A model generated the notes under the pieces. The model was given only the letters and a program-made list of their open reading frames with translations. It ran no database searches and had not been told where the DNA came from. DNA of 64,000 nt from assembly GCF_027744825.2 (NCBI RefSeq), contig NC_071334.1, positions 33,201,937-33,265,936 of the forward strand. The letters run 5' to 3'. This stretch comes from Synchiropus splendidus (Eukaryota; Chordata; Actinopteri; Syngnathiformes; Callionymidae). A program made the translations under genes and the position numbers. This document shows positions 54,990 to 64,000 of this stretch, in pieces. The stretch's first letter is position 1. Each line of letters begins with the position of its first letter.

Positions 54990-56150
54990 ACCTTTCTTTC
55001 AACAGTGAAACACACTGACTCCACAAAGACAAAACTTTGAGGATGTTCATAGAGAAGTACAGAGAAGGTCAGAAGGAGCTCCATTGTGTCTTTGTGGACC
55101 TGAAGAAAGTGTACGACAGAGTGCCAAGAGAAGAGTTGTGGTATTGTATGAGGAAGTCTCGAGTGGCGGAGAAGTATGTTGGAGTGGTGCAGGACATGTA
55201 CGCCAGGAGTAAGACAGTGGTGAGGTGTGTTGTAGGTGGAACAGAGGAGTTCAAGGTGGAGGTGGGACTGCACCAAGGTTCGGCTCTGAGTCCCTTCTTG
55301 TTTGCCATGGTGATGGACTGGTTGACAGATGAGGTTAGACAAGAAGCCCGTTGGACCATGATCTTTGCAGATGACATCGTGATCTGTGGTGAGAGCAGGG
55401 AGCAAGTGGGAGATAAGCTAGAGAGGTGGAGGTTTGCCTTAGAAAGGAGAGGAATGAAGGTTAGCCGCAGTAAGACGGAATACGTGTGTGTGAATGAGAG
55501 GGACCTAAGTAGACAGGTGAAGTTACAGGATGCAGAGATAAAGGACCTGGGTGATTTAAAGTACTTAGGCTCAACTGTCCAGGGCAATGGAGGGTGTGAG
55601 AAAGAGGTGAAGAAGCTGGTGCAGGCAGGATGGAATCATTGGAGAAAAGTGTCAGGTGTGATGTGTGGCAAGAGGGTGTCAGCAAGGATGAAAGGGAAAT
55701 TGTACAGAACGGTGGTCAGGCCAGCAATGTTGTATGGTTTGGAAACAGTGGCACTGAGGAAAAGACAGGAGGCAGAGCTGGAGGTAGCAGAGATGAAGAT
55801 GCTGAGGTTCTCTCTGGGAGTGAGCAGGATGGATAGGATCAGGATCTAGTATATCAGAGCGACAGCACATGTCAGGTGTTTAGGAGACAAATTCAGAGAG
55901 GTTAGATGGAGATGGTTTGGACATGTGCAGAGGAGAGAGAGCCAGTACATTAATAGGAAGATGGTGAGGTTGGAACTGCCAGGCAGAAGGTGGAGAGGAA
56001 GGCCAAAGAGGAGATTTATGGAGGTGTTGATGGAGGCGTTGAAGGATGACATGAGGTCTGTAGGTTTGAGAGAAGAGGAAGCAGAGGACAGGGTGAGATG
56101 GAGGAGGATGATCTGCTGTGGCCACTCCTGAAGGGAGAAGTTCAAAAGAC
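54990..56150 (+). mobile_element. RTE-type LINE, 5'-truncated, RT domain open
   Basis: An open frame at 55,037-55,849 (about 270 residues) covers the reverse transcriptase. It has [36 protein letters not shown], the active site [10 protein letters not shown], the LKYLGSTVQ thumb-side motif and [15 protein letters not shown]. It ends at TAG, and the natural tail continues in another frame ([27 protein letters not shown]) to about 56,130. The 3' end (CTCCTGAAGGGAGAAG) matches the other copy at 23,050-23,090. Endonuclease and 5' parts are absent. It is the best-preserved LINE in the window. Confidence 0.82.
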
Positions 56151-56389
56151 ACACATAGACACACAATATGAAGTCTAAATATGTTGAATACCTTTAGTCT
56201 GTTAAATCAATTTAATATTTATATTGTCGTAATGTGGTAGTATGTCATCTGATTAAGTCATTTCTTTTCTCTCTTGGCTTCTATTGAAGCAGGCGATGAG
56301 ACCGGCAGTGCAACAGTACGTGACGAGGACGCTCGCAACTCCAAATGAATCAACAGAATAGAGACGCTGTGAATCACTTAAAATTGAAT

Positions 56390-56690
56390 TTACATATGTT
56401 TGGCAGTTTCTGTTAATGCTAGAATGAAAGACTTATATTGCACAACGCTCCGTGATCGGCGGGAGTAATGACCGCATGTCGCTGGCTCCACTGAAGCAAT
56501 CTGTGCCATAAGCATTTCTTCTGATGGTTTCTTCTGATTCCATGCCGTCTGTGCTTCATGTAGTTTACTGGTGCTTGGTTGTTCAGAGCTGGTCTCCTTC
56601 TTCTCATGCAGGGCTTGAAAATGCCTCAGCATGGAAGTGTTGTTGTTGAACACAACAGGCACTTCACCTTACAATGAAAACATCAGCTAT
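56390..56690 (-). mobile_element. hAT N-terminal fragment with BED finger
   Basis: Minus-strand reading: VKCLLC, then FNNNTSMLRHFQALHEKK, a BED-type CxxC...HxxxxH finger. A Ser/Gln-rich linker (SSEQPSTSKL) and YKSFILALTETAKHM follow. The rest of the transposase is not adjacent. Sequence up to about 57,020 shows nothing more. Confidence 0.55.
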
Positions 56691-57059
56691 AGCAACAATC
56701 CATCACAACACATCGCACACTCGATTACACCTGTAATATTTTGGAATTACCTTATTGGGAGAGATGAGGTCAAAGTGTTCCCAAACAGGGGAAAACGTTT
56801 CACTCTTTCACAGTGTTTGCATGACAGCACAGGGATCACAGTCATGACAAAACAGGAAAACTTCATTGCATCGAGTTGCTGCTTAAATCTAGAATTGTCC
56901 ACTTCCCGAACTAGTCACATGGTACGGCCGGTTTCAAGGCTTCGGCTGTCGTCTTCAGAGCATTCCTCGTTGTGCGTGTGTTTTATATACTCGCTGCCAG
57001 TTTACTCTGTTCATGCAGAATCTTGAGTGATCACCTCATCATCTTAACCACTCATCCAC

Positions 57060-58020
57060 AACAACACAGCAGGCATGGGAAAATTCAAGATGGCGCCGAC
57101 GAAGGCTGGCTTGGCATTATTGTGTGTGTTACTTTGCTTGTTTTATCTTTTGACGGAGCATGTTCTTCCACCCAAAATGAGTCGATGAACATCAGGTCTA
57201 TCACGCCGTCTGACTTATTGTCTGTATTTGTTGTGTGAGGCTTGGAGTTAGTCCACTTTTTGACTGGACAAAAGAGGCTGAGGAGGAGAGGGAAACATTC
57301 ATTTGTTTGCCTTCGCCAAAGAGGATCACGCACACCGCTTCATGGGATGTTCCACTCCAACGTCCTCCTCTTGTGTTTTGTGTTCCACACAGATGTAGTT
57401 GAGCGAACTCATACCGGACAATGCGCTTCATCCAGAGGGGTTCCACCTTCACCGGGTACTGCACAGTCTCTGCACAATGCTTATAAGGCCCTCCCTCGAG
57501 CAGCACTGGGACTCTGACCACTTGATGGTTCATTTTGTCCCCACATACTGCACAAGCAGAGATTGAAGCTTGTCAAGGGTGTTGTGTAGCGCATGAAGCG
57601 GGCAATGATTCGGCTGCAGTGTGGAGAGAGCACAAGGTGGTCACAAGCCTCACTATTGCACAGGACTTTTAGTGTCGTTTTGAGCAGCCATTGAGCCCCA
57701 ACACCACTGAGGACTCTGGAACCCCCCTTCTCACCCACGTCATGGACTGTTTGTTCCTCTTCCCTCATGGCCAGAGGCTACGGTCCATCCAGACCAGAAC
57801 CTCCAGTCACAAGAACAACTTCTTCCCTTCGGCTGTCAGACTGATCAATTCGTAAACTGATCTTGCTGTTTGTTGTTTATTTATTCATCAATTACTTCTA
57901 TTATTATTGTTAATTTTTATTCATTTATTTGTTTAATTGATTGATTTATTTTCTTCATTGTTATTATGTACTTACTGTGTTCATTATGGATCCATGTGAT
58001 CCAAATATAAAGACTTCACA
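57060..58020 (+). mobile_element. L2-like LINE with large internal deletion
   Basis: It starts with the CAAGATGGCGCC-type 5' end, then endonuclease C-terminal traces (SDHLMVHFVP-like, about 57,520). It jumps to the ORF2 C-terminus (GLFVPL-like, RLRSIQTRTSSHKN, SAVRLINS) at 57,735-57,855. A T-rich 3' UTR ends near 58,020. Everything between endonuclease and tail is missing. Confidence 0.65.
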
Positions 58021-58593
58021 TGCAGGCTGAATGACAAAGCTGTTTCTGAACTTCACAGCCAATCCAGTGCCTCTGGCAATGGACTACACAACGTGCGAGT
58101 TGCTTCTTACATTCTTCAAGCTCTTGAAAGTAATAATAAAAAAGAATGAACAAATGAACATTGAAACAAATGAAGATTTAAAGTAGTATATTTTTGTTAA
58201 AGAGATGTGAGAACAATGACTAGTTTATTTTAAAAAGAGAGGCACAGAGAGCAATACACAAATCAGAAAATGTTGTTTTATTTTATTGATTTAGGATTTT
58301 GTTTCATTGGATGGAGTCATTTGCATGAGGAGAGTCACTTGTGTCTTCAAACTAATCGGCTTCAGTTGTGCCTCACTATCTGTGCTGTGGCTTGGAGCTG
58401 ACAATGATTAAAATGAGATTTAAGACCATTTAATCCAAGTCTTTCAGTGTAATGTGAGTTAGCTTGGACCCGAAATTCCCCAGGAACAGAGTTCGGAGAC
58501 AGAGTTCCGCCTGATGTGCGCCTGGCCCCCGGGACACGCTTTGGACCGGATGCTCTTTCGCATGCCCTGTGAAAACACAAACAAACCCTGCTA
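58021..58593. other. Non-coding stretch
   Basis: A/T-rich. No gene or complete element recognised. The minus-strand frame at 58,362-58,580 has no family match. Confidence 0.4.
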
Positions 58594-58706
58594 GTGTTGG
58601 TGGAAAGTTACTCCAAATGGCTTAAAGTCGAAGTAACAACTACTCAGAAAACCATTGAGGTGCTCAGGGACATCTTTGCATCTCATGGTTTACCGCAGAT
58701 CGTTTG
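58594..58706 (+). mobile_element. Ty3/gypsy integrase fragment
   Basis: Reads VESYSKWLKVEV and TIEVLRDIFASHGLPQIV, the D-(A/S)-YSKW...FA-(T/S)-HGLP block of gypsy integrase catalytic cores. The Asp before YSKW is replaced (VES). The fragment is cut off directly after HGLPQIV, where the DNG motif would follow. Confidence 0.75.
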
Positions 58707-58900
58707 CAGATTGCCAACTCTTCAGGACCTGTATGTCTCCAGGACCCAGAGACGTGCAGGTTGCATCAAAGCCGACCCTTTTCACCCTGGACATGGACTG
58801 TTTGTTCCTCTTCCCTCTGGCAGCAGGCTACAGTCCATCCTCTTTTATTCCAAAACAAGCTCTTACATTTGTAATGAAAATGAAGGGGAAGGAATGATCA
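58707..58900 (+). mobile_element. L2-like LINE C-terminal fragment fused in frame to the integrase piece
   Basis: The same open frame continues as LPTLQDLYVSRTQRRAGCI and ADPFHPGHGLFVPLPSGSRL, the C-terminal region of L2-like ORF2. It stops near 58,917 in unrelated sequence. Confidence 0.7.
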
Positions 58901-59203
58901 CAGACACCTGCGTCTAGTGACTATTACCAAGTGATAAACCTCAAAAAAGGGCACCAGCTGAGATAAGGAACCAGATGCTGCTCCCCCGGTCTCTTGACCC
59001 TCATCCCTCCAGGGAAGATCCTTCAGAACACTGTACATAGTTCACTTCAAGTCTGACTATGATTCTGGGTGTATTGAATGAGTATAAATGAATGAGTGAA
59101 TTATTTTATTTTTGCAAATAAAAAGTTTGTCAATGTGGGTTTGTGAAAATGGCTTCACAGAAAAATGAAAATAAAAACCACTATGCAAAGTTTGTGGTGG
59201 AGC

Positions 59204-59790
59204 AAGAGGAAACCTCATGGTGCAATGCTTTCTCATGAACACTTCAAAGGAAACACATGAAAGTGAACCTATAGCATTAGAATAGAATATAAAGATCTTC
59301 ATAGCAGAGGATGGTTTCGATCCATCGACCTCTGGGTTATGGGCCCAGCACGCTTCCGCTGCGCCACTCTGCTTCCATCAGACAACACTGAGCTAGTATC
59401 CATGTGGAGGAACGCAGCTCTTGTCATGTAAACTGTTCCTGCCATTCACTGGCATCAACAGCACAAACTGGACCTGAATGAAAGTGGTTGGAAAGACTTC
59501 ATTCCCTCAGATTTAGCCTCATGCACCAGGTTACACAGATGTGATGAAGAGCTAGGAAAGGACAACTACGAGGAAAGTTGTCTTTTGTCCTAATAACAAA
59601 AAACTGAGCTGAGCAGGACATGCTTTATTGTCAAGAGCATTTAAAATGGGAACCTCATCCAGTTTTCCATCCCGGGGCAAGTTGCTGCTGGGATTTGAAC
59701 TTAGGGCCTCTTGTTTTTTGTTTTTTTTTCAAAAGTATCAATAAAAATGATGAATTATTCTTTCAAAAGTACAAATAAATAATATACAAA
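59204..59790. repeat. Segmental duplicate block, copy 1 (contains tRNA-iMet)
   Basis: Aligns with 62,797-63,370 at an offset of 3,594 around the tRNA. Homology begins at GCAAGAGGAAACCTCATGG and runs through the tRNA and about 400 bases beyond. Identity is highest from the tRNA to GCCTCATGCACCAGG. Small indels appear after about 59,560. Confidence 0.85.
59302..59373 (-). tRNA. Initiator tRNA-Met (CAT)
   Basis: A 72-base sequence identical, as far as I recall, to the conserved vertebrate initiator. It has AGCAGAGTGGCGCAGCGG with the A1 start, the anticodon arm CTGGGCCCATAACCCAG with three consecutive G:C pairs, the T arm GGATCGAAACC with the A54/A60-type loop, and the 3' end CCTCTGCTA. No oligo-T terminator of four or more follows within about 25 bases on the minus strand. 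Confidence 0.93.
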
Positions 59791-60810
59791 CACATTTTCC
59801 TTCTCAACTTACTATAAATAAAATATAACAGAATCTTCTATCCCATTTCTCTCAATGGGTAATGATTCGTAAGCCAACAGAACAGTATAGTTAATCAAAC
59901 AAATTTTCATATAAATTTGACTTTTAATCTAAGAGGCCTCTTGACCTAGGTTATTCTTCTTTTATTCCAGCATCTGTTATACAAACTCTTACAGTGAAAA
60001 TGAAGGGCAAGGAACTGCGTCTCATGAGTATTACAAAGTAATAAACCTTGAAAAAGGTTCACCACCGGAGATAAGGAACCAGACGCCGCCCCCCTGGTCC
60101 CTCTCTCTTGACCCTCATACATTTAACTGTTGGATTCATTTTGAAGTTGGCAACACTGCATGAAACGGGAGACGTCTTATTTTCCAGTTGCGATTGACCT
60201 ACTTTGGCAACGTGTTGGTGCCGGGCAGGACTCAACTCATCATGGCTGGAGCTAGCAACCAACGACTGACGACTGGCGCTACTGCAACTGAACGGCGGTG
60301 TGAACGTACCTTTAGGATGAATTCCAAATGCTTCCTGAATGCTCAATTCCAATCCTTAACCAGATTCCTCAAAACCAAGGGTGAAGGAGGATTTGGTTCC
60401 TCAGAAATGGAAGATTCCTCATAACAGATACAACGTGTACGACAGTTACAGCAGCACAGTATCCCAACATCTCGCTCTCACTCAGCTATCTACCACTACA
60501 GTACTACCTATAACCCTCACGTCTGCTATTTTGAATGGCATTCGACTTACGTCCAATCCAAAACCGATCCCAGTTGTAAGTCGGATGTCACTTGTACAGA
60601 GGAAGGTCGTGGAGTTTCTCAATGCTGAGGGAGGTCCATTCCTCAATGTTGCTCCAAAATTTTAGTTTCCAAGAATCGGAACAGTCCTTGCCCCTCACAT
60701 GAGTTTTAGTAGACTAAGTTTGAGGTGGAGGATTAAGGAAGAAATTGGAACAAGATTGGAATGGTTTGCAATGGATGTCCTGACAAGCAGTGGAAAGGAG
60801 TCCTATAACT
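59791..60810. other. Non-coding stretch
   Basis: A/T-rich. A fragment CAGATGCTG...TGACCCTCAT occurs at 58,973-59,003 and in similar form at 60,079-60,118, both after GATAAGGAACCAGA, indicating another old duplicated segment. No gene is supported. Confidence 0.4.
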
Positions 60811-60890
60811 TTGGTTAAGCATGTTGTTAAGTCGATGGACTTGAAATCCATTGGGTTGTACCTGCGTAGGTTCGAGTCACAACTTTGGTG
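60811..60890 (+). pseudogene. tRNA-Ser (TGA) pseudogene
   Basis: The anticodon arm GATGGACTTGAAATCCATT and the T arm GCGTAGGTTCGAGTC are recognisable as tRNA-Ser. The D-arm side (GCATGTTGTTAAGTCG) is altered, the acceptor halves do not pair, and the variable arm is damaged (GGGTTGTACC). It is a decayed relative of 61,923-62,004 in opposite orientation. Confidence 0.7.
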
Positions 60891-61922
60891 TATGTTTAGG
60901 ATGCTTTGGTCATTTTGAGTCTGAGGAACTGTCACATGGCAATAGTGTTGTTCCTTGGGCTGGAATATGCCGCATGAAGTGATGTTGTGTCCACCAGGAA
61001 TCGCTCTGTGGAACCGTCACGTAACATAGTGTGCTCTTCAGCTGACTGGAGTTCAACCAGACTGTATGTCGTGACAGTCCAACAATTCAAGGCAGGGTCT
61101 GATCTCTTCATGCAGTGTCCTCAAAGTATCGGGTAAAACCCTTTGAATGCAGAAATCAAACATTCCAGTCCCCTGGGGAACGTACGGGCCGACAGCACTG
61201 TGAAATCACCAGCCCATCACCTGCCCTACTAACCCTGAGGTTCGTCACGGAACCAAAGTGGATCTTCTTCCCAGGGTGGTCTCTAACCAGCAGCCTTTCC
61301 CACAACAGCCAAACACACTGACCAGTTACGTCACAGAGACATGCGAATGAGGATCTGTACAAAAAGAGAGACACTTTGAGAGCAGGAAAACATGAAAACC
61401 ATGGAAATTGAGTGATGAATTGAAGTTACACAACAAACTCTGCTGCTTCATAGATACACATCTTGGGAATAACAACTCTGCACTTGTGATACAAAGTTGT
61501 TGACCACACAAGTTACATTGAACACAATAAGACGCCCAACAAGAGCAGGGCATCAAAAAAATTAGTAAAAACTCATGTTGTTCCTCTCCACGGAAATCTT
61601 TAGTAAAAGGCGAAAGATTTATACGATCTGAAGAGAAACATGAGTGAACTACTGACACTGATCCAGAGAAGGAGCTGTATTCTTCCACATCAACCTTTAA
61701 CTCATGGTGACGCCCTCTGCATCGCGCGTGTCTCACGACATGATGAATGAATATAATGTAGGGAAGTAATCCGTGGAAAAGTACCACACAAGATAAAAAG
61801 CTGAAACGTAAACTCTATGAGCAGCTTGTCCACAACACTCAAGATTTTTGGGCTTCAAACATCAAGTAGGTCTGGACGCTGGCTACGACACATAGGTCAC
61901 AAGGCGAGAAAATCTCCATTCA
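60891..61922. other. Non-coding stretch
   Basis: No gene or element recognised. The minus-strand frame at 61,326-61,787 is Cys/Ser/Phe-rich without family features. Confidence 0.4.
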
Positions 61923-62004
61923 CGTTGTTGGTAGGACTCGAACCTACGCAGGGAAACCCCAATGGATTTCTAGTCCATCGCCTTAACCACTCTGCCACAA
62001 CAAC
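61923..62004 (-). tRNA. tRNA-Ser (anticodon AGA)
   Basis: An 82-base class II tRNA. The acceptor GTTGTTG pairs with CAACAAC, discriminator G. A-box-like TGGCAGAGTGG. The anticodon stem ATGGA/TCCAT has loop CTAGAAA. Variable arm TGGGGTTTCCCTGC. T stem GTAGG/CCTAC with GGTTCGAGTCC. A TTTT run begins about 14 bases downstream on the minus strand (GAGATTTTC), a usable Pol III terminator. It looks functional. Confidence 0.9.
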
Positions 62005-62104
62005 ACTGTTTCTCATCCACTTCATCAGGTATTTAGTTATGGGTTGATGAGAAATCAGTTCATCACATCATCTCTTCCTCATCTTTCAAGCAACAATGAT
62101 GATG

Positions 62105-62151
62105 GCTGCTTTTCAAGCACTTGACCTGGGTTCCATTCCCAGCCACTGCAC
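62105..62151 (+). pseudogene. tRNA-Gly 3'-half relic
   Basis: GCTGCTTTTCAAGCA followed by CTGGGTTCCATTCCCAGCC and ACTGCA matches the anticodon arm and T arm of tRNA-Gly(TCC), with a mutated anticodon loop and B-box. The 5' half is not recognisable. Confidence 0.55.
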
Positions 62152-62224
62152 ATACCTCATTCCATTCAATCGTGATTCAGAGAACTGGTTTCTTCTGACC
62201 AGTCACAAATCCACTGAAGGCACG

Positions 62225-62293
62225 AGTGATGAAGGCCATGGAACTGAAATCCATTGGGGATTTCCCCCGTAGCTTCGAGTCCTACCAACAACG
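62225..62293 (+). pseudogene. tRNA-Ser (TGA) pseudogene
   Basis: GGAACTGAAATCCATTGGGG, TTTCCCCCGTAGC and TTCGAGTCCTACCAACAACG match the anticodon arm, variable arm and 3' end of tRNA-Ser. The 5' third does not match, the T stem has one mismatch (GTAGC/CCTAC), and the acceptor has no 5' partner. Confidence 0.65.
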
Positions 62294-62796
62294 CCAGGCG
62301 GAGATTGGTTTTTATCCCATTGAGACCTATGTGTTGGTCGTCCGCATCCAGCCTTCATGGGACATTTGTGGTGTTGACAGTTGATGAAATACAGTCGTCA
62401 CAGCAATTTTTGATGTCTCTGTGGGGACGTGTTTGCTGTTGATGTAACATAATCCAAAAACTCCTCACTCCTGGACAAAATGGGAACCTGCCGAGATACA
62501 CCATCATAATCTAGCAAGACTGTTTCCGATGTCATGACCGTCGCTTCAAGAAACTGTCCTGTTCAGCATCACCAGACGGGGTCTCTTTGATCTGGAGAGT
62601 TGCAAACCGCCCTTCACTGGTGTGGAACTGAGCAGCAGCTCTGTGTCCAGCGTGATCTCAGTGCCTCCACTTCTGGACATGACGGCGGTCTGTGTCGCTG
62701 TTCATCACCAAAGTGGTAAAATGAACATTCTTCCATTTTTGAACTTTGGAATGGTTCTTGGACATTCCTTCATAAAGCTCTTGCCAGTTGAAATGC
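62294..62796. other. Non-coding stretch
   Basis: Nothing recognised. The plus-strand frame at 62,622-62,879 partly overlaps the duplicated block and is not a conserved protein. Confidence 0.4.
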
Positions 62797-63370
62797 AGCA
62801 AGAGGAAACCTCATGGTCCAATGCTTCCTCAAACACTTCAAATGAAACACTTGAAAGTGAACTTAAAGCATTAGAATAGAATATAACAATGTTCATAGCA
62901 GAGGATGGTTTCGATCCATCGACCTCTGGGTTATGGGCCTAGCACGCTTCCGCTGCGCCACTCTGCTTCCATCAGACAACACTGAGCTAGTATCCATGTG
63001 GAGGAACGCAGCTCTTGTCATGTAAACTGTTCCTGCCATTCACTGGCATCAACAGCACAAACTGGACCTGAATGAAAGTGGTTGGAAAGACTTCATTCCC
63101 TCAGATTTAGCCTCATGCACCAGGCTACACAGATGTGATGAAGAGCTGGGTGAAGACAACTGCGAGGAAAGTCGTCTTTTGTCAAAAAAGCAGAGCTTGA
63201 ACTGAGCAGGACATGATTTGTATTGTCGACAGAATTTCAAATGGGAACCTGATCCAGTTTTCCATCCCAGAGCAAGGTTCAAACCGAGGGCCTGCTGTTT
63301 GTTTTATTTTATTTTGAAGTATCAATAAAAATGATACATCATTCTTCATTCAAAAGTACAAACAAATAAT
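62797..63370. repeat. Segmental duplicate block, copy 2
   Basis: Partner of 59,204-59,790; see that entry for alignment limits. The simple A/T tail with AAGTATCAATAAAAATGAT is also shared. Confidence 0.85.
62896..62967 (-). tRNA. Initiator tRNA-Met variant with broken anticodon-stem pair
   Basis: Identical to the copy at 59,302-59,373 except for one base. The anticodon stem reads CTAGG instead of CTGGG against CCCAG, giving an A-C mismatch in place of the first of the three consecutive G:C pairs that mark initiator tRNAs. No TTTT terminator is visible nearby. It may be a pseudogene or a weak initiator. Confidence 0.8.
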
Positions 63371-63789
63371 TTTGTAACACACTTAGATGGCACTCAAGAA
63401 ATCCTCAGGGTGTTATGTTGAATTTTCTTTATTTCTGCAAACCCAGAAAACGACACTTGACAGGACACGATGCAGCACGATGCAACTTCACTTGGGTCTT
63501 TCAACTTCTGAGAATATTTCTATTACACAATCAAAAAGAACAAAAACATGCGCAGTTCGCTTGATAACTAAGGTGTCACACGCATATCACACTCACGTTG
63601 ACAGCCAAACGACAATACCCTTGCAGTCCACACGCTGGTGCACACGTCCACCCGTTCATACATCTCGCACCTGCAAACATGCATTCCACACACATAGAGA
63701 GGGTTTTCACGGCGCCTCATCAAACCCGGAAGCCGCCATGTTGGAGATACTCACTGCTCAGCACAGAGCGGTACTGAAAGCGATTCTGA
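63371..63789. other. Non-coding stretch before the THAP-like sequence
   Basis: No gene recognised. A CGGAAGCCGCCATGTTGG word near 63,728 resembles a CpG-type promoter or transposon end. Confidence 0.35.
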
Positions 63790-63988
63790 ATTACGGTCGT
63801 GTTTTGGGTTGTACGAATCGTTCCGATCGTGAATAACATTTGGAATTTTATCGACTGCCAAAAGTTATGACCAATCAAGGAGAACAATGCCAGAAGTTGT
63901 CGGAAGAAAGGAGTCACTTGTGGTTAGCGAAGCTGAAGCAGGACCTTTGTGGCAAAACTGTGGATAACATCCAAATATTGTGCTCATT
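63790..63988 (+). pseudogene. Broken THAP-type zinc-finger sequence
   Basis: The plus-strand reading GRVLGCTNRSDRE, stop, HLEFYRLPKVMTNQGEQ, KLSEERSHLWLAKLK matches the THAP DNA-binding domain pattern (C-x4-C start, FYRLP, W-x-A-x-(I/L)). The first zinc-ligand Cys is replaced by Arg, and a TAA lies inside. THAP domains occur in host genes and in P- and ISL2EU-type transposons; with no partner domain before the window edge I cannot tell which. Confidence 0.55.
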
Positions 63989-64000
63989 GAAAAAAAAGAA

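Noticed and set aside
61326..61787. Minus-strand 153-residue frame
   Set aside because: Cys/Ser/Phe-rich translation without motifs, splice context or promoter; likely chance.
1..64000. CRISPR array, operon or phage-like system
   Set aside because: Repeats found are transposons, exon arrays or microsatellites; there is no regular repeat-spacer structure and genes have introns.

Overview
The window reads as nuclear DNA from a teleost fish. Genes are split by introns with GT/AG borders. Two genes carry the fish-specific FISNA-NACHT exon followed by exons that each encode a pair of ribonuclease-inhibitor-type leucine-rich repeats (LRRs). The space between genes is filled with fish-type transposons (hAT, L2-like and RTE-like LINEs, Ty3/gypsy, PIF/Harbinger). 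Family assignments were made by reading translations by eye; no database search was run. Exon borders come from GT/AG sites, reading phase and comparison between the paralogues inside the window.

Layout. (1) 1-5.9 kb: non-coding DNA and a broken minus-strand hAT transposase with a LINE tail inserted in it. (2) 6.1-8.4 kb, plus strand: a compact gene for a 71-residue PDE6 gamma-type inhibitory subunit, with a TATA box, OTX/CRX-like sites, a non-coding first exon, three coding exons and clustered polyA signals. None of its coding exons is long enough to stand out as an ORF. (3) 9.4-10.6 kb, plus strand: a deleted NLR pseudogene. (4) 11.5-12.8 kb: a gypsy LTR plus gag remnant. (5) 13.8-35 kb, minus strand: NLR gene 1, with one large FISNA-NACHT exon, eight LRR exons and a short tail. 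Its LRR region contains a recent tandem duplication of about 4.1 kb that carries a LINE passenger. Its first long intron holds a nested stack: hAT-like termini, then an RTE LINE, then an L2 LINE and a second hAT inside it. (6) 35-43 kb: LINE, Harbinger, solo LTR and gypsy pol debris. (7) 43.9-52.1 kb, minus strand: NLR gene 2, same plan with four LRR exons. (8) 52-59 kb: hAT, inverted-repeat, RTE and L2 remnants, with a tRNA-Gly in between. (9) 59.2-63.4 kb: a tRNA-bearing region with two initiator-Met loci in a duplicated block, one intact-looking tRNA-Ser(AGA) and several decayed tRNA copies. (10) The right edge has a broken THAP-type zinc finger.

The two NLR genes and the pseudogene share exon phases, introns and flanks, so they are members of one local cluster. 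They are predicted cytosolic nucleotide-binding immune sensors. The PDE6 gamma-like gene is unrelated to them and would act on photoreceptor-type cGMP phosphodiesterase. I found no bacterial-style system, no CRISPR array and no complete mobile element.
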